DNA of 64,000 nucleotides from JAHCIE01 sp034431435 (lineage in GTDB: Bacteria > Chloroflexota > Anaerolineae > Epilineales > JAHCIE01): NCBI GenBank assembly GCA_034431435.1, contig DAOUDG010000089.1:1-64000 (forward strand), in the 5' to 3' direction. The position numbers and the translations under genes are program-made. The notes below the pieces were generated by a model that saw nothing but the letters and a program-made list of their open reading frames with translations, was not told the DNA's origin and searched no databases. This document shows positions 42,377-51,587 of the stretch, in pieces. Numbering within the stretch: position 1 is the stretch's first letter; each line of letters begins with the position of its first letter.

Positions 42377-43558
42377 TCAGGCGGGTGGCTGCGCCTCCGG
42401 CTCTGGCACGCTCAGGGTATCACGCAACATGAGCGCGCCAACGACGTCACTCACATCGCCGACCTGGAGCATAGCCCGCGCATTGCCCGCCAGGGCGCGC
42501 GCCACCTCTAGCTGCTGGCCCTCCCACTCCCATCTGGCCGCCACGGGATACTGCGTGAGACGTTCCTCCAGCCGTGCCAGGCGCAACGCCTCCGCCTGCG
42601 CCTCCATCTCAACTACCTCTTTGCGCAACCCCGCCTGTTGGGCAGCCAGGCGAAGCGCCTCCGCCTCCCGCGCACCACGCGCCTGGATCATCTGCTGCGC
42701 GAGAGCCTCTTCGCTCGCCTGCTTCTGCCGAACCAGCGCCTGCTGCTCGTTCATCTCCTCGCGCTGGACAATCGCCAGTTGTCGCGCCTCCTCAGAACGG
42801 ATGAAGTCCAGGGGTGGCAGCGCGCTGGTGATAGCCAGCTGCGCAATCTCAACCCCATAGCTCCTGACCCTCGCGCTCAAGTCCTGCTGCGCCGTGGTCA
42901 TGTCGCGCTGCGCCAGGTCAAGGATTCGATCGACCGTCGTCGACCGTAGCAAGGTCCGCATCTCCTCCTGGCACAACGCCTGAAAGACGTGGTCGAAATC
43001 GTCGGCCGAGATGCTGTACACAAAGCGATAGGGGTCGGTGATAGCGAATGTCACGAGGCTGTCCACATTCACCCGCACGTTATCCGCCGTCAGGCCCTCG
43101 ACCACCGGCACATCGAAGGGAATCTCGCGTCGCGTGACCAGGTGCGTCACGCGGATCCAGGGTAACACGAAGTGAGTGCCCGCGTCGATGGTCTTGGCGT
43201 ATCGCCCGGCGCGCGCCAGCAGCGCGTTTACCCCCTCGGGGACGCGCACGACGAACGACTGGTACAGGCCGATGACGATACACGCCAGGCCGAGCAACGT
43301 CAGGGCAGGCAGAAACCACAGGCTGCTGGAAATCGGCCCCTCGAGGAAGGCCACGGCGAGCAGCCCGGCCGCGATGACCACAATGCCCGCCGCCACCAGG
43401 CCAAAGTTGATACGGCTCAGGCGTTCGGGGATGACGACGATGGGAATGCGGCCGGTAATATCGCGCATGCTAAAGGCGATACCCGCATCATCGAGAGGAA
43501 TGCGCACCTGCGTCAGTTGGGTGGCAGTGGTTGCATCGGGGCCAGTTTGGCCGTCCAT
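42377..43558 (-). CDS. SPFH / band 7 domain membrane protein
   Basis: This stomatin/flotillin-like protein of 393 residues has two adjacent N-terminal membrane helices (about residues 50-100). An SPFH domain follows, with VVRVPEGVNALLARAGRY near 105-122, RREIPFDVPVVEGLTADN near 143-160 and LRSTTVDRILDLAQRDM. A long Glu/Ala/Gln-rich coiled coil ends near 350, then a short tail. It would oligomerise at the membrane and organise microdomains or proteases. ATG at 43558 has GGAG 9 bases upstream, within an alternative GTG start at 43573. Confidence 0.83.
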   Translation of the reverse strand: MDGQTGPDATTATQLTQVRIPLDDAGIAFSMRDITGRIPIVVIPERLSRINFGLVAAGIVVIAAGLLAVAFLEGPISSSLWFLPALTLLGLACIVIGLYQSFVVRVPEGVNALLARAGRYAKTIDAGTHFVLPWIRVTHLVTRREIPFDVPVVEGLTADNVRVNVDSLVTFAITDPYRFVYSISADDFDHVFQALCQEEMRTLLRSTTVDRILDLAQRDMTTAQQDLSARVRSYGVEIAQLAITSALPPLDFIRSEEARQLAIVQREEMNEQQALVRQKQASEEALAQQMIQARGAREAEALRLAAQQAGLRKEVVEMEAQAEALRLARLEERLTQYPVAARWEWEGQQLEVARALAGNARAMLQVGDVSDVVGALMLRDTLSVPEPEAQPPA

Positions 43559-43590
43559 AGGGTATGTCTCCACGGAGAAGGGGCATGAAG

Positions 43591-44913
43591 TTACGGGTTC
43601 TGATTAGTCTGAGTCGAGGGCGGAATAGGGCGCGGTGGGTAGCGCGCCCCACTGACCACGACCCGCCGCGAGGCCTGCACGACCGGCAGCGGTGTCGCCT
43701 GGCCAGGCTCGCTGGGCAGCCGTCCCGCCGGGCGCGGCGACTCGCTCAGGCGGCCGTAGAAATAGAGCGTCGTGTCCCGCAGAATGGCGATAATGGGCGC
43801 GGCGAACAGTACCCACACCAGCCCCAATTGGCTGATGGCCACCACGAAGACCGCCACCAGCACGGGATGCGCAGGGATGACCCGGCGAGTGATACGGTCG
43901 CCGAGGAGCAGATTCACCAGCAACAGGCTGAGCAGATACAGGCCGAGCATGATAAAGGCCCTGTCCCATGAGATCAGCAGCCCCAGGAGGAAGACGCCGA
44001 CGCCTCCCAGGTACGGACCGAAGGCCGGGATGAGTTGCGCCAGGCCGGCCAGGGCCGCAACCAGCCCAGGGTAATAATCGCTGATCCAGCCCAGTCTCGT
44101 CGCCGTCCAGACGCCGACGAACATGACGATTCCCGTCGCGATGCCGAGCATCACCTGGCCATTGATGAAAGAGCGCAGCGCGCGGTCCACGATGCGCACG
44201 ACCGCCCACACATCGGTACGGATCGTGTCCGGTACCAGCTGGCGCGCGATCCGAACCCCTTTCGGCTCGTCGTTGATGACGGCCATCACCCACGGAAAGC
44301 TGACCAGCACGGCGAGGCCCAGGGCTACCAGATTGAACACCTGCACCAGCCCCATCATTGCCGTCGCGACCAGGTTCTCGACATACAACGACAGGTTCAT
44401 CTGGAACTTGGTGATCTCCTGATCCAACGCCGTGCGAATGACGTTCTGCACCGGCGCTGGCAGCGTGCCAACGTAGGCCAGCAGATCGGCGATCCGCGCC
44501 TGCGCTCGCTCGCCAGTGGGCAGCGTCAGCGACAATTGGCCCATCTGCGCGGCAATGGCCGGAATCGCCCGCACGAGGAACAGGCCGGCGATGGCGAGCG
44601 TGGCGAGGACCACCAGAACCGACGCCAGGGGGCGCGGCAGGAAGCGATCCATCCAGTTGACCACGGGCAGCAGGGCATAGGCGAGGAACGCGCCGAGGAT
44701 GAAGGGCAGCAGGGCCACCCGCGCATTCCACAGTAGCCAGCCGATCAGGCCGAACAACGCCGCGACCAGCAGGCCGCGCGCCAGCCCCGACGGGGTGATG
44801 CTCCGTATTCGCCGGCCCACATGCTCCCATTGGGCCTGTGCGTCCTGGATGGCCGCGCTCAGGTCGTCGGGCGGCGCTGCCTCGCCGCTGCTATGGGGTG
44901 GCTGGTTGTTCAT
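43591..44913 (-). CDS. AI-2E family transporter
   Basis: This polytopic membrane protein of 440 residues belongs to the PF01594 (AI-2 exporter-like / YdiK-PerM) family. Helices are clustered at the N-terminus (about 45-100) and in the C-terminal half, with SFPWVMAVINDE, the family signature region LAQLIPAFGPYLGGVG near 287-302, and LLLVNLLLGDRITRRVI. Substrates of most members are unproven; exporters of signalling molecules or Na+/H+ exchange have been proposed. It lies 32 bases upstream of the SPFH gene on the same strand, which hints at a shared membrane role. Confidence 0.85.
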   Translation of the reverse strand: MNNQPPHSSGEAAPPDDLSAAIQDAQAQWEHVGRRIRSITPSGLARGLLVAALFGLIGWLLWNARVALLPFILGAFLAYALLPVVNWMDRFLPRPLASVLVVLATLAIAGLFLVRAIPAIAAQMGQLSLTLPTGERAQARIADLLAYVGTLPAPVQNVIRTALDQEITKFQMNLSLYVENLVATAMMGLVQVFNLVALGLAVLVSFPWVMAVINDEPKGVRIARQLVPDTIRTDVWAVVRIVDRALRSFINGQVMLGIATGIVMFVGVWTATRLGWISDYYPGLVAALAGLAQLIPAFGPYLGGVGVFLLGLLISWDRAFIMLGLYLLSLLLVNLLLGDRITRRVIPAHPVLVAVFVVAISQLGLVWVLFAAPIIAILRDTTLYFYGRLSESPRPAGRLPSEPGQATPLPVVQASRRVVVSGARYPPRPIPPSTQTNQNP

Positions 44914-45001
44914 GGCTGTGCCTCGCTCGATCGTTCCGCTTTGCCGTCGGTGGACGGTAGTCAGTGGTCGGTGGTCGGTAGTCGTTCCTGGTCATCGGAT
45001 G

Positions 45002-47161
<2,160 letters not shown>

Positions 47162-47242
47162 ACTACCCTCCCTTCTGGAATGTCCCCGTGGAGTGCGGCT
47201 TCCCTTGTAGAGTGCGACAGCACGGCTGCCCACTCCCAACGG

Positions 47243-48079
47243 TCACACCGAGATCAACACAATTGCCGCGAAGGCCGCCAGCAACCCTGCCGCCTGGGCG
47301 CGGTCCACGCGCTCGCCCAGGAACAGCCACGCCAGCAGCACCGTCGTCGCCGAGTACAACGATGCCAGCACCGCCGCCACGTCCAGCCGCCCCGTGCGTG
47401 TCGCCTGGGCGAAGAACAGGTTCCCGCCCGCGTCGAGCAGCCCCGCCAGGACTACGAAGGCCACCGCTGCTCGTGGGGGAGCCAGCGGCTGGCGCTCCAC
47501 GAGGGCGATGCCCAGCACCACGACCAGCGCCGTCAGCCTCGCCGCCACCAGCGGCCAGAACACCGCCTCGTCGCCGGCGCGGTCGATGCCGATGAAGAAC
47601 AGTCCGAAGCCCACCCCCGCTACCACCGGCAGGCCAAAGTCGTGCAGGCGGAAGCCGGCCGTGTCGGGACGGGCCAACAGCCACACCGCCACCAGCGCCA
47701 GGGCAAAGCCCAGCAGCGTCACCAGCGACGGCGCGCCCTCGGTCAGCGCGGCCAGCGCCACGGGTAGCCCCGCTGCCAGCACCGCCGAGAAAGGCGCGAC
47801 GATGCCCATGCGTCCCTGCGCCAGCCCCGCGTACAACCCTGTCAGCCCGATACCGCCCGCGATACCACCCGCCGCGCCCCACGCCATCGCCGTCTTCGAC
47901 GGCAGCGGCTCGCCGAAGACCAGCGCGGCGACGACCAGCCCCAGCGCGCCGATCCACTCGGCGTGGACGACGACGCCGTAGACACTGGCGCGCCTGGCAG
48001 CCAGGCCGCCGCTGAAGTCCCCCGCGCCCCACGAGATAGCCGACAGCAGCCCGTACAGGATGGAGAGTGAACCCCACAT
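47243..48079 (-). CDS. EamA/DMT superfamily transporter
   Basis: This protein of 278 residues has ten predicted helices in two EamA repeats, starting WGSLSILYGLLSAISWGAGDF, with a second repeat from about residue 142. The substrate is not readable. Its ATG overlaps the stop of the small membrane protein gene (TGATG), and it is placed inside the formate dehydrogenase operon just upstream of the catalytic subunit, so formate, metal-cofactor precursor or redox-related export is possible but unproven. Confidence 0.8.
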   Translation of the reverse strand: MWGSLSILYGLLSAISWGAGDFSGGLAARRASVYGVVVHAEWIGALGLVVAALVFGEPLPSKTAMAWGAAGGIAGGIGLTGLYAGLAQGRMGIVAPFSAVLAAGLPVALAALTEGAPSLVTLLGFALALVAVWLLARPDTAGFRLHDFGLPVVAGVGFGLFFIGIDRAGDEAVFWPLVAARLTALVVVLGIALVERQPLAPPRAAVAFVVLAGLLDAGGNLFFAQATRTGRLDVAAVLASLYSATTVLLAWLFLGERVDRAQAAGLLAAFAAIVLISV

Positions 48080-48441
48080 CAGTCGCAGTTGGGCACGCCA
48101 ACCCAGCACGGGTACTGGTCGATCGCAATGGCGACGACAAGCGTTAACACGAAGGCCAGGCCCACGACCGCCATCACGACGTTCATGCGGCGCAGGGCAA
48201 CGTTTTCGCCGGGCTGCCCCGCGCGCCGGAACTGCGCCATGTTGATACCGAACGCCAGCAGAGGCAGCAGCGCCAGCACAGTGATGGCGATTACCGTGCC
48301 GACGACATTCGGCCCGTCGGCGGGCGCAGGGGCGATCAGAGTGGCGAAGGGCGGCTCGATGTGGAGCATGAGCAGCGGATACATGATGGCGGCCGGCAGG
48401 CAGAGGAACAGGCCGACCACAGCGGTGGCGCGCGCCGTCAT
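48079..48441 (-). CDS. Small three-helix membrane protein in formate dehydrogenase operon
   Basis: I do not recognise this protein of 120 residues. Hydrophobic helices lie at about 7-26, 47-64 and 88-107, and the C-terminus has two Cys residues (YPCWVGVPNCD). ATG overlaps the stop of the iron-sulfur subunit gene by four bases (ATGA), which marks a real gene and coupling. A longer in-frame reading exists but runs over that gene. It could anchor the dehydrogenase complex to the membrane. Confidence 0.7.
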   Translation of the reverse strand: MTARATAVVGLFLCLPAAIMYPLLMLHIEPPFATLIAPAPADGPNVVGTVIAITVLALLPLLAFGINMAQFRRAGQPGENVALRRMNVVMAVVGLAFVLTLVVAIAIDQYPCWVGVPNCD

Positions 48442-49142
48442 GGCCGCCGCCTCTTTGCGCGGCGGCGGTCGCTGCGCGTCACAGCGAGCACCTCGTCCGG
48501 TGTCAGGCCCTGCTGCAACAGGTACTCGCGCCTCGGCTTCAGCGCGCCCGTCGGGCACACGCCCACGCACTGGCCGCAGAACACGCACGTCGTCTGGGGC
48601 AGCGGCGTGTCGAAAAAGGTCGCCACCGTCGTCGCGTAGCCCCGCCCGCCCAGCGTCAGGGCGAAAGCATACTGCGCATCCTCGGCGCACACCTGCACGC
48701 AGCGCCAGCACAGCACGCACTGGCTGTAGTCGCGCACGTACATCGGGTTGTCGTCCAGGAGGGGTGAGGTGCGCGGCGTCGCGTCCGGGAAGCGCGTCGC
48801 GTCCGCGCCATACTCCTCGACCAGCGGCTGGATGCCTGGCGCTTCCGACAGGTCCACCGTCGATTGCAGCATCTCCAAGATGGTGCGGCGGCTGCGCGTA
48901 ATGCGCTCCGACTGGGTGTGAATCACCATGCTGTGGGTTGCCTGCGCCACGCACGCCGCCGTCAGCAGCCGCGACCCCTCCACCTCCACCAGGCACATGC
49001 GGCACAGCCCATTGGCCGTGCATGCCTCGTGGTAGCAGATAGTGGGGATGACGCGCCCCGCCGCCCGCGCCGCCTGGAGGATGGTGGTCCCGGCGGGAAC
49101 TGTCAGCGCCTGCCCGTCGAGGGTAATGCTGATGTCGGTCAT
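48438..49142 (-). CDS. Iron-sulfur subunit of formate dehydrogenase complex (NuoG/HoxU-like N-terminal part)
   Basis: This is a 234-residue electron carrier. An N-terminal [2Fe-2S] ferredoxin-like domain has Cys36 in TICYHEAC, then GLCRMC and TAAC ligands. Two [4Fe-4S] sites follow, CVLCWRCVQVC and CVFCGQCVGVCPTGA. The His-Cys3 cluster segment (DCxxCxxxGxC) that usually sits between them in NuoG, HoxU and FdsA is missing; the stretch reads STVDLSEAPGIQPLVEEYG. It passes electrons between the NADH-side fusion protein and the molybdenum subunit. It starts at ATG 49142. Confidence 0.85.
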   Translation of the reverse strand: MTDISITLDGQALTVPAGTTILQAARAAGRVIPTICYHEACTANGLCRMCLVEVEGSRLLTAACVAQATHSMVIHTQSERITRSRRTILEMLQSTVDLSEAPGIQPLVEEYGADATRFPDATPRTSPLLDDNPMYVRDYSQCVLCWRCVQVCAEDAQYAFALTLGGRGYATTVATFFDTPLPQTTCVFCGQCVGVCPTGALKPRREYLLQQGLTPDEVLAVTRSDRRRAKRRRP

Positions 49143-49169
49143 GGCGTGATCCCCCTGGTTCCGACCACT

Positions 49170-49213
49170 GACGACCGACCACCGATTACCCCATTGAGCC
49201 GTGGTCGGTCGTC
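49170..49213. repeat. Intercistronic palindrome in the formate dehydrogenase operon
   Basis: The 13-bp arms GACGACCGACCAC (49170-49182) and its complement (49201-49213) belong to the dispersed family. It lies between the NuoEF-like gene and the iron-sulfur subunit gene, where a full stop to transcription would be counter-productive, so it may adjust subunit ratios or protect mRNA ends. Confidence 0.55.
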
Positions 49214-49225
49214 GGTCATCGGTTG

Positions 49226-51013
49226 TCAGCCCGCCCTAATCGCCCCATTGCGAGGCGCGCTCCCCGCTGCGAACAAGTCCGGCCACCGCCGCATCGCGCT
49301 CAGTGTCGCACTGGCCGCCGTCTGCCCCAGGCCGCACAGCGAGGCGTCGGTCATCGTCCAGCCCACATCGGCCAGCGTCGGCGCGTCGTCAGGGCGCACG
49401 TCCCCCGCCGCCATGCGGTCGAGAATCTCCATCTGGCGCTGCGTCCCCATCTGGCACGGGTAGCACTTCCCGCACGACTCGTGGGCGAAGAAGCGGGCCA
49501 GGCGGCGCAGCACGTCACGCAGGTCGCGGCTGGTGTTGAAGACCATCACGGCCCCCGAACCGAGAGGCAGCCCGGCGGCGCGCAGGTCCTCGAAGGTCAG
49601 CGGTACATCCAGGTCGGCCTCGGTGGCGAAGGCCCCCGCCGCGCCCCCCAACAGGATGGCCTGCAAGTCGCCGCCCGTCACACCCCCGGCCAGGTTCTCG
49701 ATGAGGTGGCGCATCGGCACGCCGAAAGGCACCTCATACAGGCCCGGCCGCACCACATCGCCGGACACGCAGAAGAGCTTGGGGCCGCTGGACCGCTCCG
49801 TCCCGAAGCGGCGGAAGGCGGTTGCGCCGTGGCTCAATACGTACACCGCCTTCGCCAGCGTCTCCACGTTGTTGATCGCCGTTGGACAGCCGAACAGGCC
49901 GTGGGTCGCCGGGAAAGGCGGCTTGACGCGGGGAAAGCCGCGCTTGCCCTCGATGGACTCGAACAGCGCAGTCTCCTCGCCGCAGATGTACGCGCCCGCA
50001 CCATTGCGCAGCTCGATGTCGAGGCTGTAGCCAGAGCCCAGAATGTTCTCGCCCAGATAGCCCGCCGCGCGGCACTCGTCCAGGGCATGGTCCACCCGTT
50101 CCAGGGCCAGCGGATACTCGCCGCGCACGTAGAAGTAGACTCTGGTCGCCCCGATGGCGTACGCGCCCAGAATCGCGCCTTCGATGATACGGTTGGGGTC
50201 ACCCTCCAACAGCACCCGGTCCTTGAACGTACCCGGCTCGCTCTCGTCGGCGTTGACGACAAAGTACTTGGGCTGACCAGGGGCTAGCGCCGCCGCCTGC
50301 CACTTGACGGCGGTTGGAAAGGCAGCCCCGCCGCGCCCCACCAACCCCGAGGCCTGAATCTCGTCGATGACCGTCTGGGGCGGCATACGCCCGCCAATCA
50401 CCCGCTGCACGCCGCGCATGCCGCCCGCCGCCTCGTACTCGATGAGCGACGCCGCCCGCCCGCGCCCGCACAGCACCGTCACGATGCTCAGGTCGCCACC
50501 CACGTAGTCACCGTGGGCCGGGCCGCGCCCCGCGAACAGGGCGTCCAGATCGATGGGCGCGCACGGCGCAAAGGTAGCGCCGACGCTCGTGCGGGTCAGC
50601 TCGTCATGGCGAGTGACGTGGACCGCCGGCCCCACGTTGCACAGCCCCAGGCACGGCGAGCGCTCGACCGTGACCGCCCCGTCGGCCGAGGTCTCGTGGA
50701 GGCTGACCCCCGCCTGCCGGCAGGCCGCATCGAGCAAGGCATCGCCGCCGTGGAGGCTACATGCGGGGTCGGTGCACACCCGCACGACAGTCCTTCCCAC
50801 CGGCTCGCGATAGAAGAGCGCGTAGAAATCGATCACGCCGTAGACATCGGCCAGCGGCACGCCCAACACCCGGCCTACCTCCTCCGCCACAGGCGCGGGC
50901 AGGTGGCCGTACAGGCTTTGGGCGACGTGGAGCGCCGGCAGCAGCCCTGCGCGGCCCTGGGAGGCAAGCGAGCCGAGGGCGGTGCGGAGTGGTGTGAGAT
51001 CAAGCTCAGTCAT
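49226..51013 (-). CDS. NuoE-NuoF fusion diaphorase subunit
   Basis: This is a 595-residue fusion of two respiratory modules. Residues about 1-155 are NuoE-like with a [2Fe-2S] site formed by CTDPAC and CLGLC. Residues about 165-595 are NuoF-like, with GRGGAAFPTAVKWQ (NAD site), NADESEPGTFKDR (FMN site) and ESCGKCYPCQMGT plus SLCGLGQTA ([4Fe-4S] ligands). It passes electrons between NAD(H) and the dehydrogenase; FdsG and FdsB fill this role as separate chains in other bacteria. ATG at 51013 has GAAGGA 8 bases upstream. Confidence 0.9.
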   Translation of the reverse strand: MTELDLTPLRTALGSLASQGRAGLLPALHVAQSLYGHLPAPVAEEVGRVLGVPLADVYGVIDFYALFYREPVGRTVVRVCTDPACSLHGGDALLDAACRQAGVSLHETSADGAVTVERSPCLGLCNVGPAVHVTRHDELTRTSVGATFAPCAPIDLDALFAGRGPAHGDYVGGDLSIVTVLCGRGRAASLIEYEAAGGMRGVQRVIGGRMPPQTVIDEIQASGLVGRGGAAFPTAVKWQAAALAPGQPKYFVVNADESEPGTFKDRVLLEGDPNRIIEGAILGAYAIGATRVYFYVRGEYPLALERVDHALDECRAAGYLGENILGSGYSLDIELRNGAGAYICGEETALFESIEGKRGFPRVKPPFPATHGLFGCPTAINNVETLAKAVYVLSHGATAFRRFGTERSSGPKLFCVSGDVVRPGLYEVPFGVPMRHLIENLAGGVTGGDLQAILLGGAAGAFATEADLDVPLTFEDLRAAGLPLGSGAVMVFNTSRDLRDVLRRLARFFAHESCGKCYPCQMGTQRQMEILDRMAAGDVRPDDAPTLADVGWTMTDASLCGLGQTAASATLSAMRRWPDLFAAGSAPRNGAIRAG

Positions 51014-51080
51014 CGCGCTGTCCTTCCCCGTCGAAGACAAGCCGAGGTGGGGGACGCATCAGGTCCCCTCTGCCCCCTCT

Positions 51081-51115
51081 GACTCCCCCCGTCTAAAGGG
51101 GGACAGGGGGGTGGG
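51081..51115. other. C/G-run hairpin in the leader of the formate dehydrogenase operon
   Basis: CCCCCC at 51086-51091, GTCTAAAGGGGG and a following GGGGGG tract can fold into a strong stem on either strand, between the operon promoter (51152-51179) and the first start codon. It may slow the ribosome or polymerase, but no riboswitch motif is recognised. Confidence 0.4.
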
Positions 51116-51151
51116 GCCAGGATGAAGCTCTTACTGTCGGGTGTGCCGAGT

Positions 51152-51179
51152 ATTGTACCGTTTCGCGCCAAATATGCAA
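51152..51179 (-). promoter_or_regulatory. Promoter for the formate dehydrogenase operon
   Basis: On the minus strand TTGCAT (51174-51179) and TACAAT (51152-51157) are spaced by 16 bases. The leader to the ATG at 51013 would be about 130 bases. Confidence 0.6.
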
Positions 51180-51253
51180 TAGCCACTGCTACTCGGAGTG
51201 CGGCGGCCGTGCGGGGGCACGCTTCCCCCATTCTGGGCAGAGCCTATCCGGCC

Positions 51254-51282
51254 TTGCATCCGGGGCGCGACTCGCGTACAAC
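51254..51282 (+). promoter_or_regulatory. Possible promoter for glgP
   Basis: TTGCAT (51254-51259) and TACAAC (51277-51282) are spaced by 17 bases. The leader to the glgP start would be nearly 300 bases and includes two short open frames. Confidence 0.48.
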
Positions 51283-51318
51283 TGACCCTACACGACACCC
51301 GCCACAAGGACGTGACGC

Positions 51319-51405
51319 ATGCGACACCTCCCCATTGCCCGGCTGCCTCGCAACAGCATCGACCACGATGTCATCGGCGCGGGCGCGGCGAGACTTTCGC
51401 CTTGA
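51319..51405 (+). other. Possible leader open frame upstream of glgP
   Basis: This is a 28-codon frame with an AAGGA ribosome-site-like sequence 8 bases before its ATG; its stop overlaps the next small frame (TGATG). It has no homology that I recognise. It may be a leader peptide or a chance frame in GC-rich DNA. Confidence 0.3.
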
Positions 51406-51587
51406 TGCTGCTCGACGACCTGAACGCGCGCGACGCCGCCACGGCGGTCACGCGCCATCGAACCCGTCACCGCCGCCGGGCAGGCGCGCCCCTCGACCTG
51501 GGCGGGTGTGCCATGACCCATCAGATGGGCGTCGCGGGGCGGGCCGCCCGGCATGACGCCCATGCCGAGAGGAGATGTACCCCGTGA
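51405..51587 (+). other. Small frame overlapping the glgP start
   Basis: This 60-codon frame begins at the TGATG overlap and ends in TGA within the glgP GTG start (GTGA). The peptide is Arg/His/Ala-rich with no recognised domain. The overlap with glgP suggests possible translational coupling, but the composition is also that expected of non-coding GC-rich DNA. Confidence 0.3.

Noticed and set aside
48442..49182. N-terminal extension of the small membrane protein in the formate dehydrogenase operon
   Set aside because: It runs over the iron-sulfur subunit gene in another frame; the ATGA overlap start at 48441 is better supported.
51288..51563. Minus-strand small frame between the formate dehydrogenase operon and glgP
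   Set aside because: It has no ribosome site, no recognisable domain, and lies opposite the glgP leader.
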